The notes: generated by a model from the letters alone, not told the origin. A stretch of DNA of 64,000 nt from Persicobacter diffluens (GCF_036244895.1 NZ_BQKE01000001.1:2232001-2296000); one strand, 5' to 3'; shown: positions 51,993 to 62,323, numbered from the stretch's first letter. Translations and numbers: made by a program.

Positions 51993-53039
51993 CTAAAAAC
52001 TCGGGCAAGGGATTTGGCGAATATGCTTGGCAGGCTTACGGTGATCTCCGAGAAAAATGGTGTAAGTAACGGAAACCTCATGCGCCCCACCGGAACGCCC
52101 CCCAAGACCGGAAATCGTAAAATCATAGCTGTAACCGAAATTGAATCCGTTCCATTCAAATCCCACCAATGCCACCATGGAATCACTATTGTTGTGATCA
52201 CCGGTGGTTTGCACTGGAATACCTCTATACCAAAGCCCCACCACTAAAGGGTCAAACTGACCGTATAGCCCTACATCCAGTTGGTCAAATTGGCCCTGAA
52301 GCTTATACTGAAAAGTGGGAATAATGGCGAATTCCCGGGCGGAATAGCCTCTTCCTGCTTTCTTTTGGACCAGGAATTTATAACCGCCATGTACACTAAA
52401 TTTCATGGGGAGCTGATCTTCCGAACCCTCTATATTGGATAAATTAGGTTGTAATAAATGATAAGCACTCACCCCTATCCAAAGCTCCTTGGAATACAAA
52501 ACACCTCCAAGACCTAAATCCATAAAACCCTGATTCACCCCTTCTAAGCCGGGATCTATTCCCTGACCTGGCGGAAGGACCTCCCCGGTATCCGGATCTA
52601 TCTGACTACCGAATATCAGATTTGAATAATTAGCATTTTGAGAAGTGTATGAAATTTGGGCTCCCGGGCGGAAGGTTAACTTTTTAGAAATGGGCAACTG
52701 ATAAGCATAATTTAAGCCAATCATATTGGAGCTTACCGAGCCCAAACCAATGCGATCTCCCAATGCAATTAAACCAATACCGCTGTTGTAATCATCAATA
52801 TAATGATCCACATAAGCACTGTAGGTCACAAATGAACCCGGCAATGAAGGCCACTGATTCCGGTAATTCAAACCGAAGCGGGTCATCTGGGTATTCCCGG
52901 TAAAACCGGGATTTAAATATAGTGGAGCAGCATAAAACTGACTGAACTGAGGATCCTGAGCACGGGCTTCCTGCACCGCAAAAGTCAGTCCTAAGGTCAT
53001 CAGAATTAAAAATTGAAGATGCTTACAACGCATAGTCAT
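51993..53039 (-). CDS. PorP/SprF-family type IX secretion membrane protein
   Basis: About 348 residues from ATG 53039 or 53033 (MRCKHLQF); the frame continues to 53270 but that part has no signal peptide character. The signal peptide ends VQEARAQ, followed by the family signature QDPQFSQFYAAPLYLNPGFTG and a barrel of alternating strands (LNYRNQWPSLPGSF). SprF-like proteins partner with SprB-type adhesins that carry gliding-type C-terminal domains. Here the adhesin gene is immediately divergent (53288), a typical pairing. Confidence 0.92.
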   Translation of the reverse strand: MTMRCKHLQFLILMTLGLTFAVQEARAQDPQFSQFYAAPLYLNPGFTGNTQMTRFGLNYRNQWPSLPGSFVTYSAYVDHYIDDYNSGIGLIALGDRIGLGSVSSNMIGLNYAYQLPISKKLTFRPGAQISYTSQNANYSNLIFGSQIDPDTGEVLPPGQGIDPGLEGVNQGFMDLGLGGVLYSKELWIGVSAYHLLQPNLSNIEGSEDQLPMKFSVHGGYKFLVQKKAGRGYSAREFAIIPTFQYKLQGQFDQLDVGLYGQFDPLVVGLWYRGIPVQTTGDHNNSDSMVALVGFEWNGFNFGYSYDFTISGLGGRSGGAHEVSVTYTIFLGDHRKPAKHIRQIPCPSF

Positions 53040-53287
53040 AGGTTTGATGGGGCTAATTGTATTTACGGTTGAACTACAATGATAACCAAAGTTGAAAGAA
53101 GATTCCTTCAAAAAAAACACTTTATCGCTATAATTTAAGGCCAATTGCCCAAAAATAGCATTATTCCGAATAGAAATCACATTTTTTCTATAACACTTGG
53201 CCCATTTTTTACACTTTAAGCGGCATTGTTTGTACCTTAGGGCGATAAGTGACGTTACTAAAAAAAACATAATCTCAGACTACACCC

Positions 53288-56200
53288 ATGAAGATCCGCC
53301 TTTATTTACTGATTTTAGCCTGTTTTTTTATTTCCCCCTATTCCGTTTTTGGGCAGGGACAAACAGAAAGAAACTGGTTTACTGCCAACCAACAATGGGA
53401 CTTTTCCAAGGAAGGCCGATTCCCGGAGTCTCCTGTTGCCATCACCAATCTTGACCCTCAGGGCAATACCGCTGTAGCCACTGATGGCTTCACCGGAGAC
53501 TGGCATTTCTATACCGATGGGCAAAACTTCTACCGCAAAGACGCCGCGGGCAACCTCATTACGGATAACTTGCCTGTGAAAGCCACCCCGACCTATAATC
53601 AAAGAGTGGCAGCAGCTCCTGCAGACGGATCCATCGGAGCGGATTATTTATTCTGGGTAAACAATAACGGAGACCTTCATCAATATCGGGTGACGATTGA
53701 TAATGACGGACTGGCCGGCGCAGCTGTGGCAGAAGGCAATCCGCTTGCCTTTCAAATTGCTCCTGCCATGCGGGTGATCCACCAAATGACACAGGGGAAT
53801 GTAGTCCTGCGCCTACTGGTTCAGGATGCCACGACCCGAGAATTAGTCCTTCTGGACATCACCAATGGTTTATCCGAAATTATCAGAACCGATGCTTATG
53901 GGGCTACTTTCCAAAATTTTGAATGGACCCCGCCTTATATTTCTCTGGAACAGGATCCTTTTGATCCCAATAACCAAATTCAGGTTTTGAACCCGGGAAA
54001 AGTAGCCTTAACCCCAAATGGCATCAACAATTTAATGTTTGCCAACTTTTGGTTTGACCCAGCCAACGGTCCGCTTATTGAAAAAAATGATCGGGAAGTT
54101 TTCAACCAATCCGCGGCTACCTTTTATGATACTGAATGGGTCAATGACACTACTCTTCTCATTTCTGCCGACAATGCCATTTTAAAATTTGATTATAGAG
54201 GCAATACAGCCAATGGCAATTACCCTAACATTTTGGCCAACAAAGGAGCCACCTCAGTAAAGGGAATTCAAATGGCGCCGGATGGTTTTATTTATTTCCT
54301 GCAGGCTAATAATAATGTGGGGCGGATCAGACCTACCATTGCCGGGGAAATTGTGGACCGATGGGTGAGCTTAACCTCCGAATTTGGAAATGGAAGTGTA
54401 GCCCAATTGAATGCGGATCAATTCCCTGTATTTGCCCCTCCAAGGGTGGAAGATATAAATGTAACCAATGTGCCTACCCAGGAAATTATCTGCGACCAGC
54501 AGAATAACCAATTCCACCCAAGCGTCACCCGAAACGGCGTCGAAATAGCGGCAGATGCCTACTTTTGGGATTTGGGAGAAGGACCGGTGGCTTCGGTTAT
54601 CCCTACCATCAATCCGCAATCCGCACCGGGAGGGAGCATCAACATAGCCGCAGAAGTGGGTGGGGTCACCTATTTTGGATCAGGAACATTTAATGCGGCA
54701 CAAAACCAATTGGACCCTAACAGTATCATCAAAGATACTCCAACGGATTTATCCTCCCAACAAGGAGGCGGTGGTGGCGGTGGCTTACCCGGTGGTGGCG
54801 GAACCGGAGGCGGTGGAGCCGGCAACCAGGTGGGAAATCGTTATGTACAGGATACTTTAATGTGTGCGCCCCCTTTTGTGGGCTGGGCCAATGATGCGAC
54901 CGTTGCGGCCCGTTTTTGGTATAACCGCAGTCAGGAACCTTCTGACACCATTACTGATCCTGGAAATTATTGGGTAAAAGCCTACGATAATGGCGGTTGT
55001 AATGTCAGAGCTTCAGTGCAGGTCAGAATGGTGCTGGAAGAAGATGGTGGCGGCTACCTGCTGGACACCACCCAACAGTCCACTATTGGGCAATGGTACT
55101 TCGGCACTCAGCCCGGGCTGGATTTTAACACTGACCTCTATGGCGATAATATTCCCCAGCCCATTGAACCTATCGGCCTGGATGACCTTAATGCCATGGA
55201 CGATGTGGAGACCGTTTATGATGAAAGAGGTCGTGCTTTCTTCGTGACGAATGGAGATGGCCTTTGGATTGCAGACACCAGTGGGGTTAACTTCACCCGC
55301 GTGCAGGGAGTCGCTTTAGGTGGAGATGCCGAGCAGGGGTCTGCCGTTGCGGTAATTCAATTGGTAGAAGATGAAACCAAATACTATGTTTTCAGTACCC
55401 GTCAAAAAGCAGGAGGAGCTCCCGGAGAATATGAAGTTCGCTATTCCTTGATCGATGTGGCGGCCCTGGATCTGAATAATGGTATTATCACCATTACTGC
55501 TATTGCTCAGGATGTGCTCCTGATGGAAAGTGCCATGGGCCGGTTAATTAGTAATCAGGGTTATCTAGTTGCCCATGAATACGGCAATAATAACTGGAAA
55601 GCTTTTCCGGTGACCGCACAGGGATTGGGCAATCCGGTGATCAGTTCCACTGGCAGAGTTTATGATGAAAACGTAATCTTCAATTATGGAGAAATTGGCA
55701 CTTTCGATGTACCGGATGTAGGCCTGGTATCAAAAGTAGCGGTCGCCATAAAAGACCTTAATAGTGGCTTAAACTATCTGGATGTTTATGATCTCAACCC
55801 CAATCCTGACACTTACGATTCTGCTGCTTTAGCTTCCGGCGGCACTCCAGCCTTTATTCCGGATGTGGATGTAGACAAATTATACAATCCCATCCAAATT
55901 CCATTAGGAGACGACAACCTGGAACCTTATGGTGTGGAATTCAATGGAAATTTTGTCATGGTTTCATTACAGGGGAATAACAACTCCAAGGTATTTGCAG
56001 CGGACTTAAGGTACCAGATATATGAAGACAATGGAGAGGATTTAAAACCGGAAAGCACGCAACTAGGAGAAATAGCTACCACCAGTACCGGAGGTGGGGG
56101 GATTTTGGGAGAGATTTCTGCGGCCCCTAACAATTCCATCTATATCGCAAACCAGGGAAGCAACACCCTAAAAGAAATTACCGGCATCGGGAACACCGAA

Positions 56201-58921
56201 AGTGGTGGACTGAATCTACAAGTCGGAGATTCACAGTTTTCTTTAACTTCCACCAGCCAATTGGGGCTACCTAGCTTTGTCCTTCAGGCAGGACAGGGAA
56301 GCGGAGGAGATCCTTCTTTGGAAGCGGAGGATGTTTGCCTGGGAGATAGTGCCGTTTTCAATCTCAATATGGGAGAGTATTACACCTCCGCGGGTAACTT
56401 TACCCTTTTATGGGAATTTGGCGACGGCAACACCCAGCGTCAAGACACCACCACAGAGGCTACCCACTTATATGCAGAAGCCGACACCTATATTTATAAA
56501 GTAGATTGGAAAAACCATTGTAGCGCAGCCCCTTTCAGCTTCAATCCGGTGTTAACCGATACGATCACCGTAAACCCTGCTATTCCAGACGATCAATGGG
56601 GCGTATCTGATGGGGAAAAAGTCTGTCAGGACACTGAACTGACGGCCTTCACCGGAGATGCCACCGGCTACACCATCACCTGGACCAACCGGGGAACCGT
56701 GGTGCATGAGGGCAATGTCATTCAGGTGGATACGGAAAATCCGGTTTTCCATAATGAGTTTTTCTTAATCCAGGTAGAAGATCCTAATGGTTGTTTGGCA
56801 GAAAGAGAAGTGCTACTGACCACCCCACTGGTGGATGCCGGATTCCCGGATAGCACCTATTGTCAAAACACCGAAGACGTCATTCTGAGTTCAGGCGCTT
56901 CCAGCCTGTTATCTTACCAATGGGCGGTGGAGAACGCCCCAACCAATTCGCCGGCCTACAGCCCGGGCACCAATACTTTCCCGGTAGAAACCGGCACTCC
57001 TGGGGACTTTGTGTATTATATGCAGGTGCAGGACCCGGATGACGCGACCTGTTTTGTGGAGATTTCCGCAGACATCAAAGTAGTAGGAGTTATTGACGGC
57101 CCTACCCTACCATTATCTGCTGCTTGTGGTGCTACCACTACCATTAAATTTGAAAACAACAAGGGCATTGAGTTTGACCGATTAACTTTTAATTGGAATT
57201 CGCCGGATGTGGTGGCCACCGGAGACTTTGAGTATGAAGCGGAACCGGGAGCCTACAATGTGAACGTCATTGACAATTTGTATAAGTGCGAGGTGAATTT
57301 CAATGTACCCATTGAGGCAACCGATTTTACACCAAATTACACCAGCACCATATTTGACGAATGCAATACGGGCAGTAATTTCGGAATCATTCGCATTTCG
57401 AATCCGGATGCAGGTTTACAGTTCACACTGATCAGAGAGGAAGATGGGACTGAAATCACCCCAAATGGACTTGACTTCAACAATATTACCCCCGGTAATT
57501 ATACCCTACAAATTGAACAAAATGGCGGAGGGTGTGAAACCTCGGAGGCCCTGGTTTTCGAAGAAAACAGCACGGAATTCAGTCTTTCTACCGACAATTT
57601 AATGGCCTGTCTGGATGGAACGCCTAACATTACATTAAGCCCTATTGGAGGCGGAACCATTGACCAATTGGACATTGAATATTATACCGCCAGCGGATCC
57701 ATATTGGAAAGACAAGAAGATGTCAACATCAATAGTATTATCGTCGACAATGAAGAAGCGGCTTCGGCTACATTCTTCGCCACTACCGGCGTTTGTACCT
57801 TTGAAAAAACCATTCCTGTTAATGTTGCTTCCGCTCCGGAAGATTTCGAAATTGATCAAAGTGGGGATCGCTGTGATGGGGAAGTCACTGTTTTCGTGGT
57901 TGACGCCGATTTGGCCTATGATTACAATTGGGCCATCACCACTGCTGGGGCTAGCACGACCAACAATGGTCCTAATTATCTGGCCACCGAGAGTGGCAAC
58001 TTTGTGATAACGGTAACAGATAAACAAACCCAATGTCAAAGCACTCTGGCAGACGAAGTAGAAGTGGCCAAACAAATTGGCATTGCCCTCACCGGCGAAA
58101 CCATCTGCGAAGGTACTGAAGCTCCGATTAATATCGCAAGCCTTACTGTTCCAGACTTTACCGAAGACTTGTTATACCAATGGTACCAGGGAAGCCTGGA
58201 AGACAACAATGTACTGCCCGATGCTGGCGCAACCCTTTCCTACGGTGGAGCCGACAGTGTTATATTTGTGGTGGCAACGGCTCAGCTTAGCGGATGTCAG
58301 GATACGGCCAGCTTCAACATACAACCACTTCCGGCCACCATCATTAACCCAAATATTTTGGGAGTGAATCCGGCCTATTGCTTTTTCGATGAAGATCAGA
58401 TTCCAGAAGACTCCGTCATTTACCCCGGGCAGTTTCTTAGCTATGAATGGGTGAATTTGGATCAGGATATTTTCCTTTCAGAGGAGTCCGCTTTGGAACT
58501 TTCCGATGATGAAGCACTGATCGGTACCATAAAAGGCACCTTTAATAATGCTTTCAATTGCCCGGCAGAGATGATCTTCAACATTATAAATCAATGTAAG
58601 CCCACAGTGGTATTCCCCAATGCCTTTGCCCCCAGAGGAAGCTTCAATGGCAATAGGGCAGAAAGAGGAAACATCTTCTCGGTAGAATATGCCCAGAACC
58701 TGGACCCTAACCGATTCATCATTGAAATTTATAACCGTTGGGGAGAGAAGATCTTCCAAACGGAGGATTATGAAACATTCAAAGATGAGGGTTGGGATGG
58801 TACGGATAGAGGCGGTCGTGAAATGCCTGCCGGAGCTTATTCCTACGTTGCCCGATTTGGCAGCATTACCGAAAATTCCCCTATTGAAGAGGTACGCGGA
58901 AGTGTGCTGCTCATCCGATAA
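53288..58921 (+). CDS. giant adhesin with gliding-motility-type C-terminal domain
   Basis: A 1877-residue secreted protein. It has a signal peptide (about 1-23, ending SVFGQ), an N-terminal propeller-like region (about 30-480), a Gly-rich linker (about 492-514), a second propeller-like region (about 600-1010), and a PKD-type domain near 1040 (LLWEFGDGNTQRQD). Several Ig-like or PKD-like repeats with paired Cys follow (about 1130-1750). The last 105 or so residues are a type B type IX sorting domain: VFPNAFAPRGSF, FIIEIYNRWGEKIFQT, GWDGTDRGGREMPAGAYSY. It is probably exported by the type IX system and held at the surface with the PorP/SprF protein, as in SprB-type adhesins. Confidence 0.88.
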   Translation: MKIRLYLLILACFFISPYSVFGQGQTERNWFTANQQWDFSKEGRFPESPVAITNLDPQGNTAVATDGFTGDWHFYTDGQNFYRKDAAGNLITDNLPVKATPTYNQRVAAAPADGSIGADYLFWVNNNGDLHQYRVTIDNDGLAGAAVAEGNPLAFQIAPAMRVIHQMTQGNVVLRLLVQDATTRELVLLDITNGLSEIIRTDAYGATFQNFEWTPPYISLEQDPFDPNNQIQVLNPGKVALTPNGINNLMFANFWFDPANGPLIEKNDREVFNQSAATFYDTEWVNDTTLLISADNAILKFDYRGNTANGNYPNILANKGATSVKGIQMAPDGFIYFLQANNNVGRIRPTIAGEIVDRWVSLTSEFGNGSVAQLNADQFPVFAPPRVEDINVTNVPTQEIICDQQNNQFHPSVTRNGVEIAADAYFWDLGEGPVASVIPTINPQSAPGGSINIAAEVGGVTYFGSGTFNAAQNQLDPNSIIKDTPTDLSSQQGGGGGGGLPGGGGTGGGGAGNQVGNRYVQDTLMCAPPFVGWANDATVAARFWYNRSQEPSDTITDPGNYWVKAYDNGGCNVRASVQVRMVLEEDGGGYLLDTTQQSTIGQWYFGTQPGLDFNTDLYGDNIPQPIEPIGLDDLNAMDDVETVYDERGRAFFVTNGDGLWIADTSGVNFTRVQGVALGGDAEQGSAVAVIQLVEDETKYYVFSTRQKAGGAPGEYEVRYSLIDVAALDLNNGIITITAIAQDVLLMESAMGRLISNQGYLVAHEYGNNNWKAFPVTAQGLGNPVISSTGRVYDENVIFNYGEIGTFDVPDVGLVSKVAVAIKDLNSGLNYLDVYDLNPNPDTYDSAALASGGTPAFIPDVDVDKLYNPIQIPLGDDNLEPYGVEFNGNFVMVSLQGNNNSKVFAADLRYQIYEDNGEDLKPESTQLGEIATTSTGGGGILGEISAAPNNSIYIANQGSNTLKEITGIGNTESGGLNLQVGDSQFSLTSTSQLGLPSFVLQAGQGSGGDPSLEAEDVCLGDSAVFNLNMGEYYTSAGNFTLLWEFGDGNTQRQDTTTEATHLYAEADTYIYKVDWKNHCSAAPFSFNPVLTDTITVNPAIPDDQWGVSDGEKVCQDTELTAFTGDATGYTITWTNRGTVVHEGNVIQVDTENPVFHNEFFLIQVEDPNGCLAEREVLLTTPLVDAGFPDSTYCQNTEDVILSSGASSLLSYQWAVENAPTNSPAYSPGTNTFPVETGTPGDFVYYMQVQDPDDATCFVEISADIKVVGVIDGPTLPLSAACGATTTIKFENNKGIEFDRLTFNWNSPDVVATGDFEYEAEPGAYNVNVIDNLYKCEVNFNVPIEATDFTPNYTSTIFDECNTGSNFGIIRISNPDAGLQFTLIREEDGTEITPNGLDFNNITPGNYTLQIEQNGGGCETSEALVFEENSTEFSLSTDNLMACLDGTPNITLSPIGGGTIDQLDIEYYTASGSILERQEDVNINSIIVDNEEAASATFFATTGVCTFEKTIPVNVASAPEDFEIDQSGDRCDGEVTVFVVDADLAYDYNWAITTAGASTTNNGPNYLATESGNFVITVTDKQTQCQSTLADEVEVAKQIGIALTGETICEGTEAPINIASLTVPDFTEDLLYQWYQGSLEDNNVLPDAGATLSYGGADSVIFVVATAQLSGCQDTASFNIQPLPATIINPNILGVNPAYCFFDEDQIPEDSVIYPGQFLSYEWVNLDQDIFLSEESALELSDDEALIGTIKGTFNNAFNCPAEMIFNIINQCKPTVVFPNAFAPRGSFNGNRAERGNIFSVEYAQNLDPNRFIIEIYNRWGEKIFQTEDYETFKDEGWDGTDRGGREMPAGAYSYVARFGSITENSPIEEVRGSVLLIR

Positions 58922-58963
58922 TCACTTTCAGTAATCCGGACATTAGGATTTTCAATAAAAATA

Positions 58964-59004
58964 GAAAGCGAAGGAAGATTAAACTTTTCCTTCGCTTTTT
59001 TATT
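58964..59004 (+). terminator. terminator of the adhesin gene
   Basis: A perfect 12-bp stem AAAGCGAAGGAA / TTCCTTCGCTTT (58965-58976 with 58987-58998) and T run. Confidence 0.85.
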
Positions 59005-59028
59005 TTTGTCCAAAGAACAGACATTAAT

Positions 59029-59796
59029 ATGATCGCAATTATTTCACCTGCAAAATCTCAGGATTTTTCTATAGACATCAGGACCGAAGCTTTTAGTCAA
59101 CCCACTTTTTTGAACGAATCCAAAAAACTCATTTCTTCTTTAAAGAAATATAAAAAAGAGGATCTAAAATCTTTGATGGAGATTAGTGATAATCTGGCAG
59201 AATTGAATTACGACCGTTATCGTAATTTCCACCTGCCTTTCACTTCAGAAAATGCCCGTCAGGCACTTTTGGCTTTTAAAGGAGATGTTTATACCGGAAT
59301 TGACGCACATAACCTTTCAGATGAAGATTTAATATTTGCGCAGGATCATTTAAGAATTCTTTCAGGGCTTTATGGATATTTGCTCCCACTGGATCTTATC
59401 CAACCTTATCGACTGGAGATGAAAATCAAATTACCCACCAAAGGAAATGACAACTTGTATCAGTTCTGGGACGATCGCATCACCAAAGCATTAAATGCTG
59501 ATTTAGAGCAGGAAGAAAATCCGGTATTGATCAATCTGGCTTCTAATGAGTATTTCAAATCAATTCAGAAAAAAGTGGTAAAGGGCCAAATCATTACCCC
59601 GATTTTTAAAGAAAAAAAGGGAGACAGCTATAAAACCATTGCGCTATTTGCCAAAAAAGCCCGCGGACAGATGGTTCGGTTTATGATTACCCACCGCATT
59701 CAAAATCCGGAAGATTTGAAAGCCTTTGACCAGGATGGCTATCAATTTAATGAAGCACTTTCCAAAGGAAATGACTGGGTATTTACCCGAGGATAA
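59029..59796 (+). CDS. yaaA: YaaA-family peroxide-stress protein
   Basis: A 255-residue DUF328/YaaA protein. It starts MIAIISPAKSQDFS, includes LNYDRYRNFHLPFT, ALLAFKGDVYTGIDA and LRILSGLYGYLLPLDLIQPYRLEMKIK, and ends with the family NDWVF segment. In E. coli YaaA lowers intracellular iron damage under peroxide and is controlled by OxyR. An OxyR homologue is encoded at 17.8 kb, so shared control is plausible, but no OxyR box was identified. Terminators flank it on both sides, so it is monocistronic. Confidence 0.93.
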   Translation: MIAIISPAKSQDFSIDIRTEAFSQPTFLNESKKLISSLKKYKKEDLKSLMEISDNLAELNYDRYRNFHLPFTSENARQALLAFKGDVYTGIDAHNLSDEDLIFAQDHLRILSGLYGYLLPLDLIQPYRLEMKIKLPTKGNDNLYQFWDDRITKALNADLEQEENPVLINLASNEYFKSIQKKVVKGQIITPIFKEKKGDSYKTIALFAKKARGQMVRFMITHRIQNPEDLKAFDQDGYQFNEALSKGNDWVFTRG

Positions 59797-59831
59797 AAAA
59801 AAAGCCTGAGCTCCAACTCAGGCTTTTTTTT
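59795..59831. terminator. bidirectional terminator after yaaA
   Basis: AGCCTGAG-CTCCAA-CTCAGGCT hairpin (59803-59824... arms 8 bp) with A run on the left and eight T on the right. It serves yaaA and the converging small secreted protein gene. Confidence 0.85.
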
Positions 59832-59833
59832 AC

Positions 59834-60181
59834 TTACTCAATGATCAAATTGACTTTATTAATGGTTTTAGGCTTAAGCTTTTCGATATAATCAGCTCCC
59901 CAATAGTTACTTGCTTCTCCTTTTTCAGCTCGAACCCAATACTTTTTTACATTCAATTTTTTAAAGGCAACCCTCCCCTTCTCATCAGTAGTTTGTGTTT
60001 CCTGAACAGGATTTTCATTCTTATCATAATCCTTTTCATTCGCATAAAGCGTCACAGAAGCGCCTTTCACCGGGTTTCCATTTTTGTCCAATACCGTTAT
60101 CTTAACTTGAGTGCTTACGATTTGAGCAAAAACTGCTACAGACACCATAAAAAGAGCAAAAAATGCCACCAACTTTTTCAT
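59834..60181 (-). CDS. small secreted Ig-like (carboxypeptidase-regulatory-type) protein
   Basis: A 115-residue protein with a signal peptide (about 1-19, ending VAVFAQ) and one beta-sandwich repeat: VKITVLDKNGNPVKGASVTLYANEKD, TTDEKGRVAFKKLNVKKYWVRAEKG. This is the pattern of carboxypeptidase-regulatory or SpaA-like domains. The role is unknown and no partner is adjacent. It lies between the terminator at 59.8 kb and the YbhN-like gene, about 95 bp from the latter. Confidence 0.75.
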   Translation of the reverse strand: MKKLVAFFALFMVSVAVFAQIVSTQVKITVLDKNGNPVKGASVTLYANEKDYDKNENPVQETQTTDEKGRVAFKKLNVKKYWVRAEKGEASNYWGADYIEKLKPKTINKVNLIIE

Positions 60182-60275
60182 CTAAAAATCAAATAAAGGT
60201 TAATAATAGTAATTGACCGCAATAAAATGATCAAATTTATTTGTAACAACCTTTATGTCAATAAATATACCAGCT

Positions 60276-61358
60276 TTATATTTTATCCTTTTCTTCCTTT
60301 AAAACTTCCTCCACATTTTTCTTAAAAAACACCCGCTGTATCCAACGAGGAAGAAATACAGCGCCCAAAAATAAGTAAGGGTAATAAGACAACAATCTCC
60401 AAAGTAAGCTGATACCGAAGGTATACTCGCCCAAAAGCGATTGAAAAAACTGCTGAAAAAAGAACTCCGCGGTACCGCTACTTCCCGGGGTTGGGGATAT
60501 GAGCATAACAATCCACATGATCAACTGCTTTCCGAAAGTTAATAGATGCTGGCCCCAGGACAAATCCACGTAAGCCGCCATTACAGAATTCAGCATCAAA
60601 TAGCGGGCAACCCAAACGAAAATAGTCGCACAAATAATCTTCAACCAATAATCAAGGGGCTTCCCTCTGAGTTCCTGAGAAGCAATAATCATTTCATCAC
60701 CCTGCTGGTTCGCTTTAATTCGAAAACGCCTTAACCAGCGAAGGGTCGTCATTTTTAACAAAAACCACTTAAAACCACGAGGATGAAAGAGTAAAGCCCA
60801 GGACATCACCAGGGTGTATAAAGCTATCAAGCTGTAGGAAAGCCAAAAGAAAAAAGGTAATCCCCGATCAAAAATATTATCCGGAATACCACTGAAAACA
60901 TCTCCCTGACTTAACCAAAGCACCAATGGGGCAAACAATACAAAGAATAAATTATCGAGAATGGCCGTCAGCATTACAAAAGCCAGCGCCCGGCCAAAGG
61001 GAATTCCTTCTTTCATCAAAATAAAGACTGCCACCGCCGTTCCTCCCACCACAGAGGGTGTGACAGCGGAAGAAAATTCCCAAAGAATGATCACATAAAA
61101 GGATGATTTCCAGCTCAGTCTTTCCCCGGTGAGTGTTCGGATGCGGTAGATATAGCCCGCGTCACGGGAAATAATCACCAAAAAGGCGATGAGCAATGGA
61201 AAAAAACGGGCAGGCTGAAAAAGAATCCCTAAGTTTTCCCAAGAAACCTGATCATCACTCATAAATAACAAAACCGCGATGGCCAGTCCTAAAATGATCG
61301 GAATCCAGACATTTCTTGGATTCAGGGTTGAAAAAATCTTTCTGTTGGAAATATCCAT
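60276..61358 (-). CDS. YbhN/LPG-synthase-transmembrane family protein (UPF0104)
   Basis: A 360-residue membrane protein with about eight helices: PIILGLAIAVLLFMS near the N-terminus, AVTPSVVGGTAVAVFILMKEG (family signature with a Pro-Ser/Thr-Gly loop), and SPTPGSSGTAEFFF in the second half. It belongs to the family of the lysylphosphatidylglycerol synthase transmembrane domain, without the cytosolic aminoacyl-transfer domain. Function in isolation is unknown; membrane-lipid transport has been suggested for relatives. It starts 6 nt past the scpA stop, so the two are co-transcribed. Confidence 0.85.
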   Translation of the reverse strand: MDISNRKIFSTLNPRNVWIPIILGLAIAVLLFMSDDQVSWENLGILFQPARFFPLLIAFLVIISRDAGYIYRIRTLTGERLSWKSSFYVIILWEFSSAVTPSVVGGTAVAVFILMKEGIPFGRALAFVMLTAILDNLFFVLFAPLVLWLSQGDVFSGIPDNIFDRGLPFFFWLSYSLIALYTLVMSWALLFHPRGFKWFLLKMTTLRWLRRFRIKANQQGDEMIIASQELRGKPLDYWLKIICATIFVWVARYLMLNSVMAAYVDLSWGQHLLTFGKQLIMWIVMLISPTPGSSGTAEFFFQQFFQSLLGEYTFGISLLWRLLSYYPYLFLGAVFLPRWIQRVFFKKNVEEVLKEEKDKI

Positions 61359-61364
61359 ATTTGA

Positions 61365-62096
61365 TTAAGCCGATTCAATCCAAAAGTTATTGAAACCCTC
61401 TCCCAACACCAGTTTCAATTCCTGCCATTGCGCCAATTCCAGGATGGCCAAAAAAGTAAAAATCAGACCTACCCGATCCCCTACTTCCTCTACCAAAGTC
61501 CCAAAGTCCATTTGCGATCTGGATTTTAATTTTTCCAATAGCCAAATCTTCTGATCTGCGATAGTGTATTCATAGGGAACAATTTCATGGACGGGCTGAT
61601 ACGATGCTTTTTCTGCTCTGTTGAGCACCTGTTGGTAAACTTTAAGCAGCTTATACATATCCAGATTGTGCATTTCCATTTCTGTAGAATAGGCCGTTTG
61701 CATTTGTAATATTTCCCGTTGCAGATTGCCCCTTTTTTCTTTACCTAATTCCGCCTCCTCTAGTTGTCGAAAATCCTCTAAAACCGATTTATATTTTTTG
61801 TACTCCAACAAATGCTGCATCAACTCCTCCCGTGGGTCAATTTCCTGCCCTTCTTCATCCAATTCCGGACGAGGCAAAAGCATTTTGGCCTTAATTCGCA
61901 TTAGGGTGGCCGCCACCACCATAAACTCAGATGCCAACTCTACATCCAGCTCTTTCATTTCCCGGATATAGGCCAGAAAGTCTGACGTCACCTTCGCAAT
62001 AGGAATATCATTGACGTCCAACTCATCGCGCTGGATAAAGAAAAGCAGAAGATCAAAAGGACCTTCAAAAAGCGGCAGTTTTATTTCAAATGACAA
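61365..62096 (-). CDS. scpA: segregation and condensation protein A
   Basis: A 243-residue kleisin of the Smc-ScpAB complex, which organises and segregates the chromosome. The N-terminal block FEIKLPLFEGPFDLLLFFIQRDELDVNDIPIA and AEFMVVAATLMRIKAKMLLP (the conserved helical region) is typical. An acidic linker and the C-terminal winged helix (VEEVGDRVGLIFTFLAILEL) follow. scpB and smc are not in the window. It is divergent from dxs and leads the YbhN-like gene. The ORF-start ATG 62096 is preceded by about 295 bp of intergenic DNA. Confidence 0.93.
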   Translation of the reverse strand: MSFEIKLPLFEGPFDLLLFFIQRDELDVNDIPIAKVTSDFLAYIREMKELDVELASEFMVVAATLMRIKAKMLLPRPELDEEGQEIDPREELMQHLLEYKKYKSVLEDFRQLEEAELGKEKRGNLQREILQMQTAYSTEMEMHNLDMYKLLKVYQQVLNRAEKASYQPVHEIVPYEYTIADQKIWLLEKLKSRSQMDFGTLVEEVGDRVGLIFTFLAILELAQWQELKLVLGEGFNNFWIESA

Positions 62097-62323
62097 AATC
62101 CAAACAGTTAAGGGCGAAGCATCAATCTATTTAATTGTAGCACTTCAAAATTATTATTTTTATCGGGATCTGCCATCATGAAATTTGAAAACAGTCCATT
62201 TCAACAAATATTTATTGATTCTGTTAGATACTTCGTATAAAAATTGGACCGATGATCCGAACGTTTCAAAAGATTCTTCAAGGATTTATAGGTTGAATTT
62301 AGTACATTCTAAAAAACATAGCT
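62097..62323. other. divergent intergenic region between scpA and dxs
   Basis: AT-rich, without a convincing gene. It should hold the promoters of scpA and dxs; only the dxs -7 element (listed next) is recognisable. Confidence 0.4.

Noticed and set aside
54766..54831. Gly-codon simple repeat in the adhesin as a possible phase-variation tract
   Set aside because: The units are irregular, mixed GGN codons without a uniform slip-prone run; it reads as an ordinary flexible linker.
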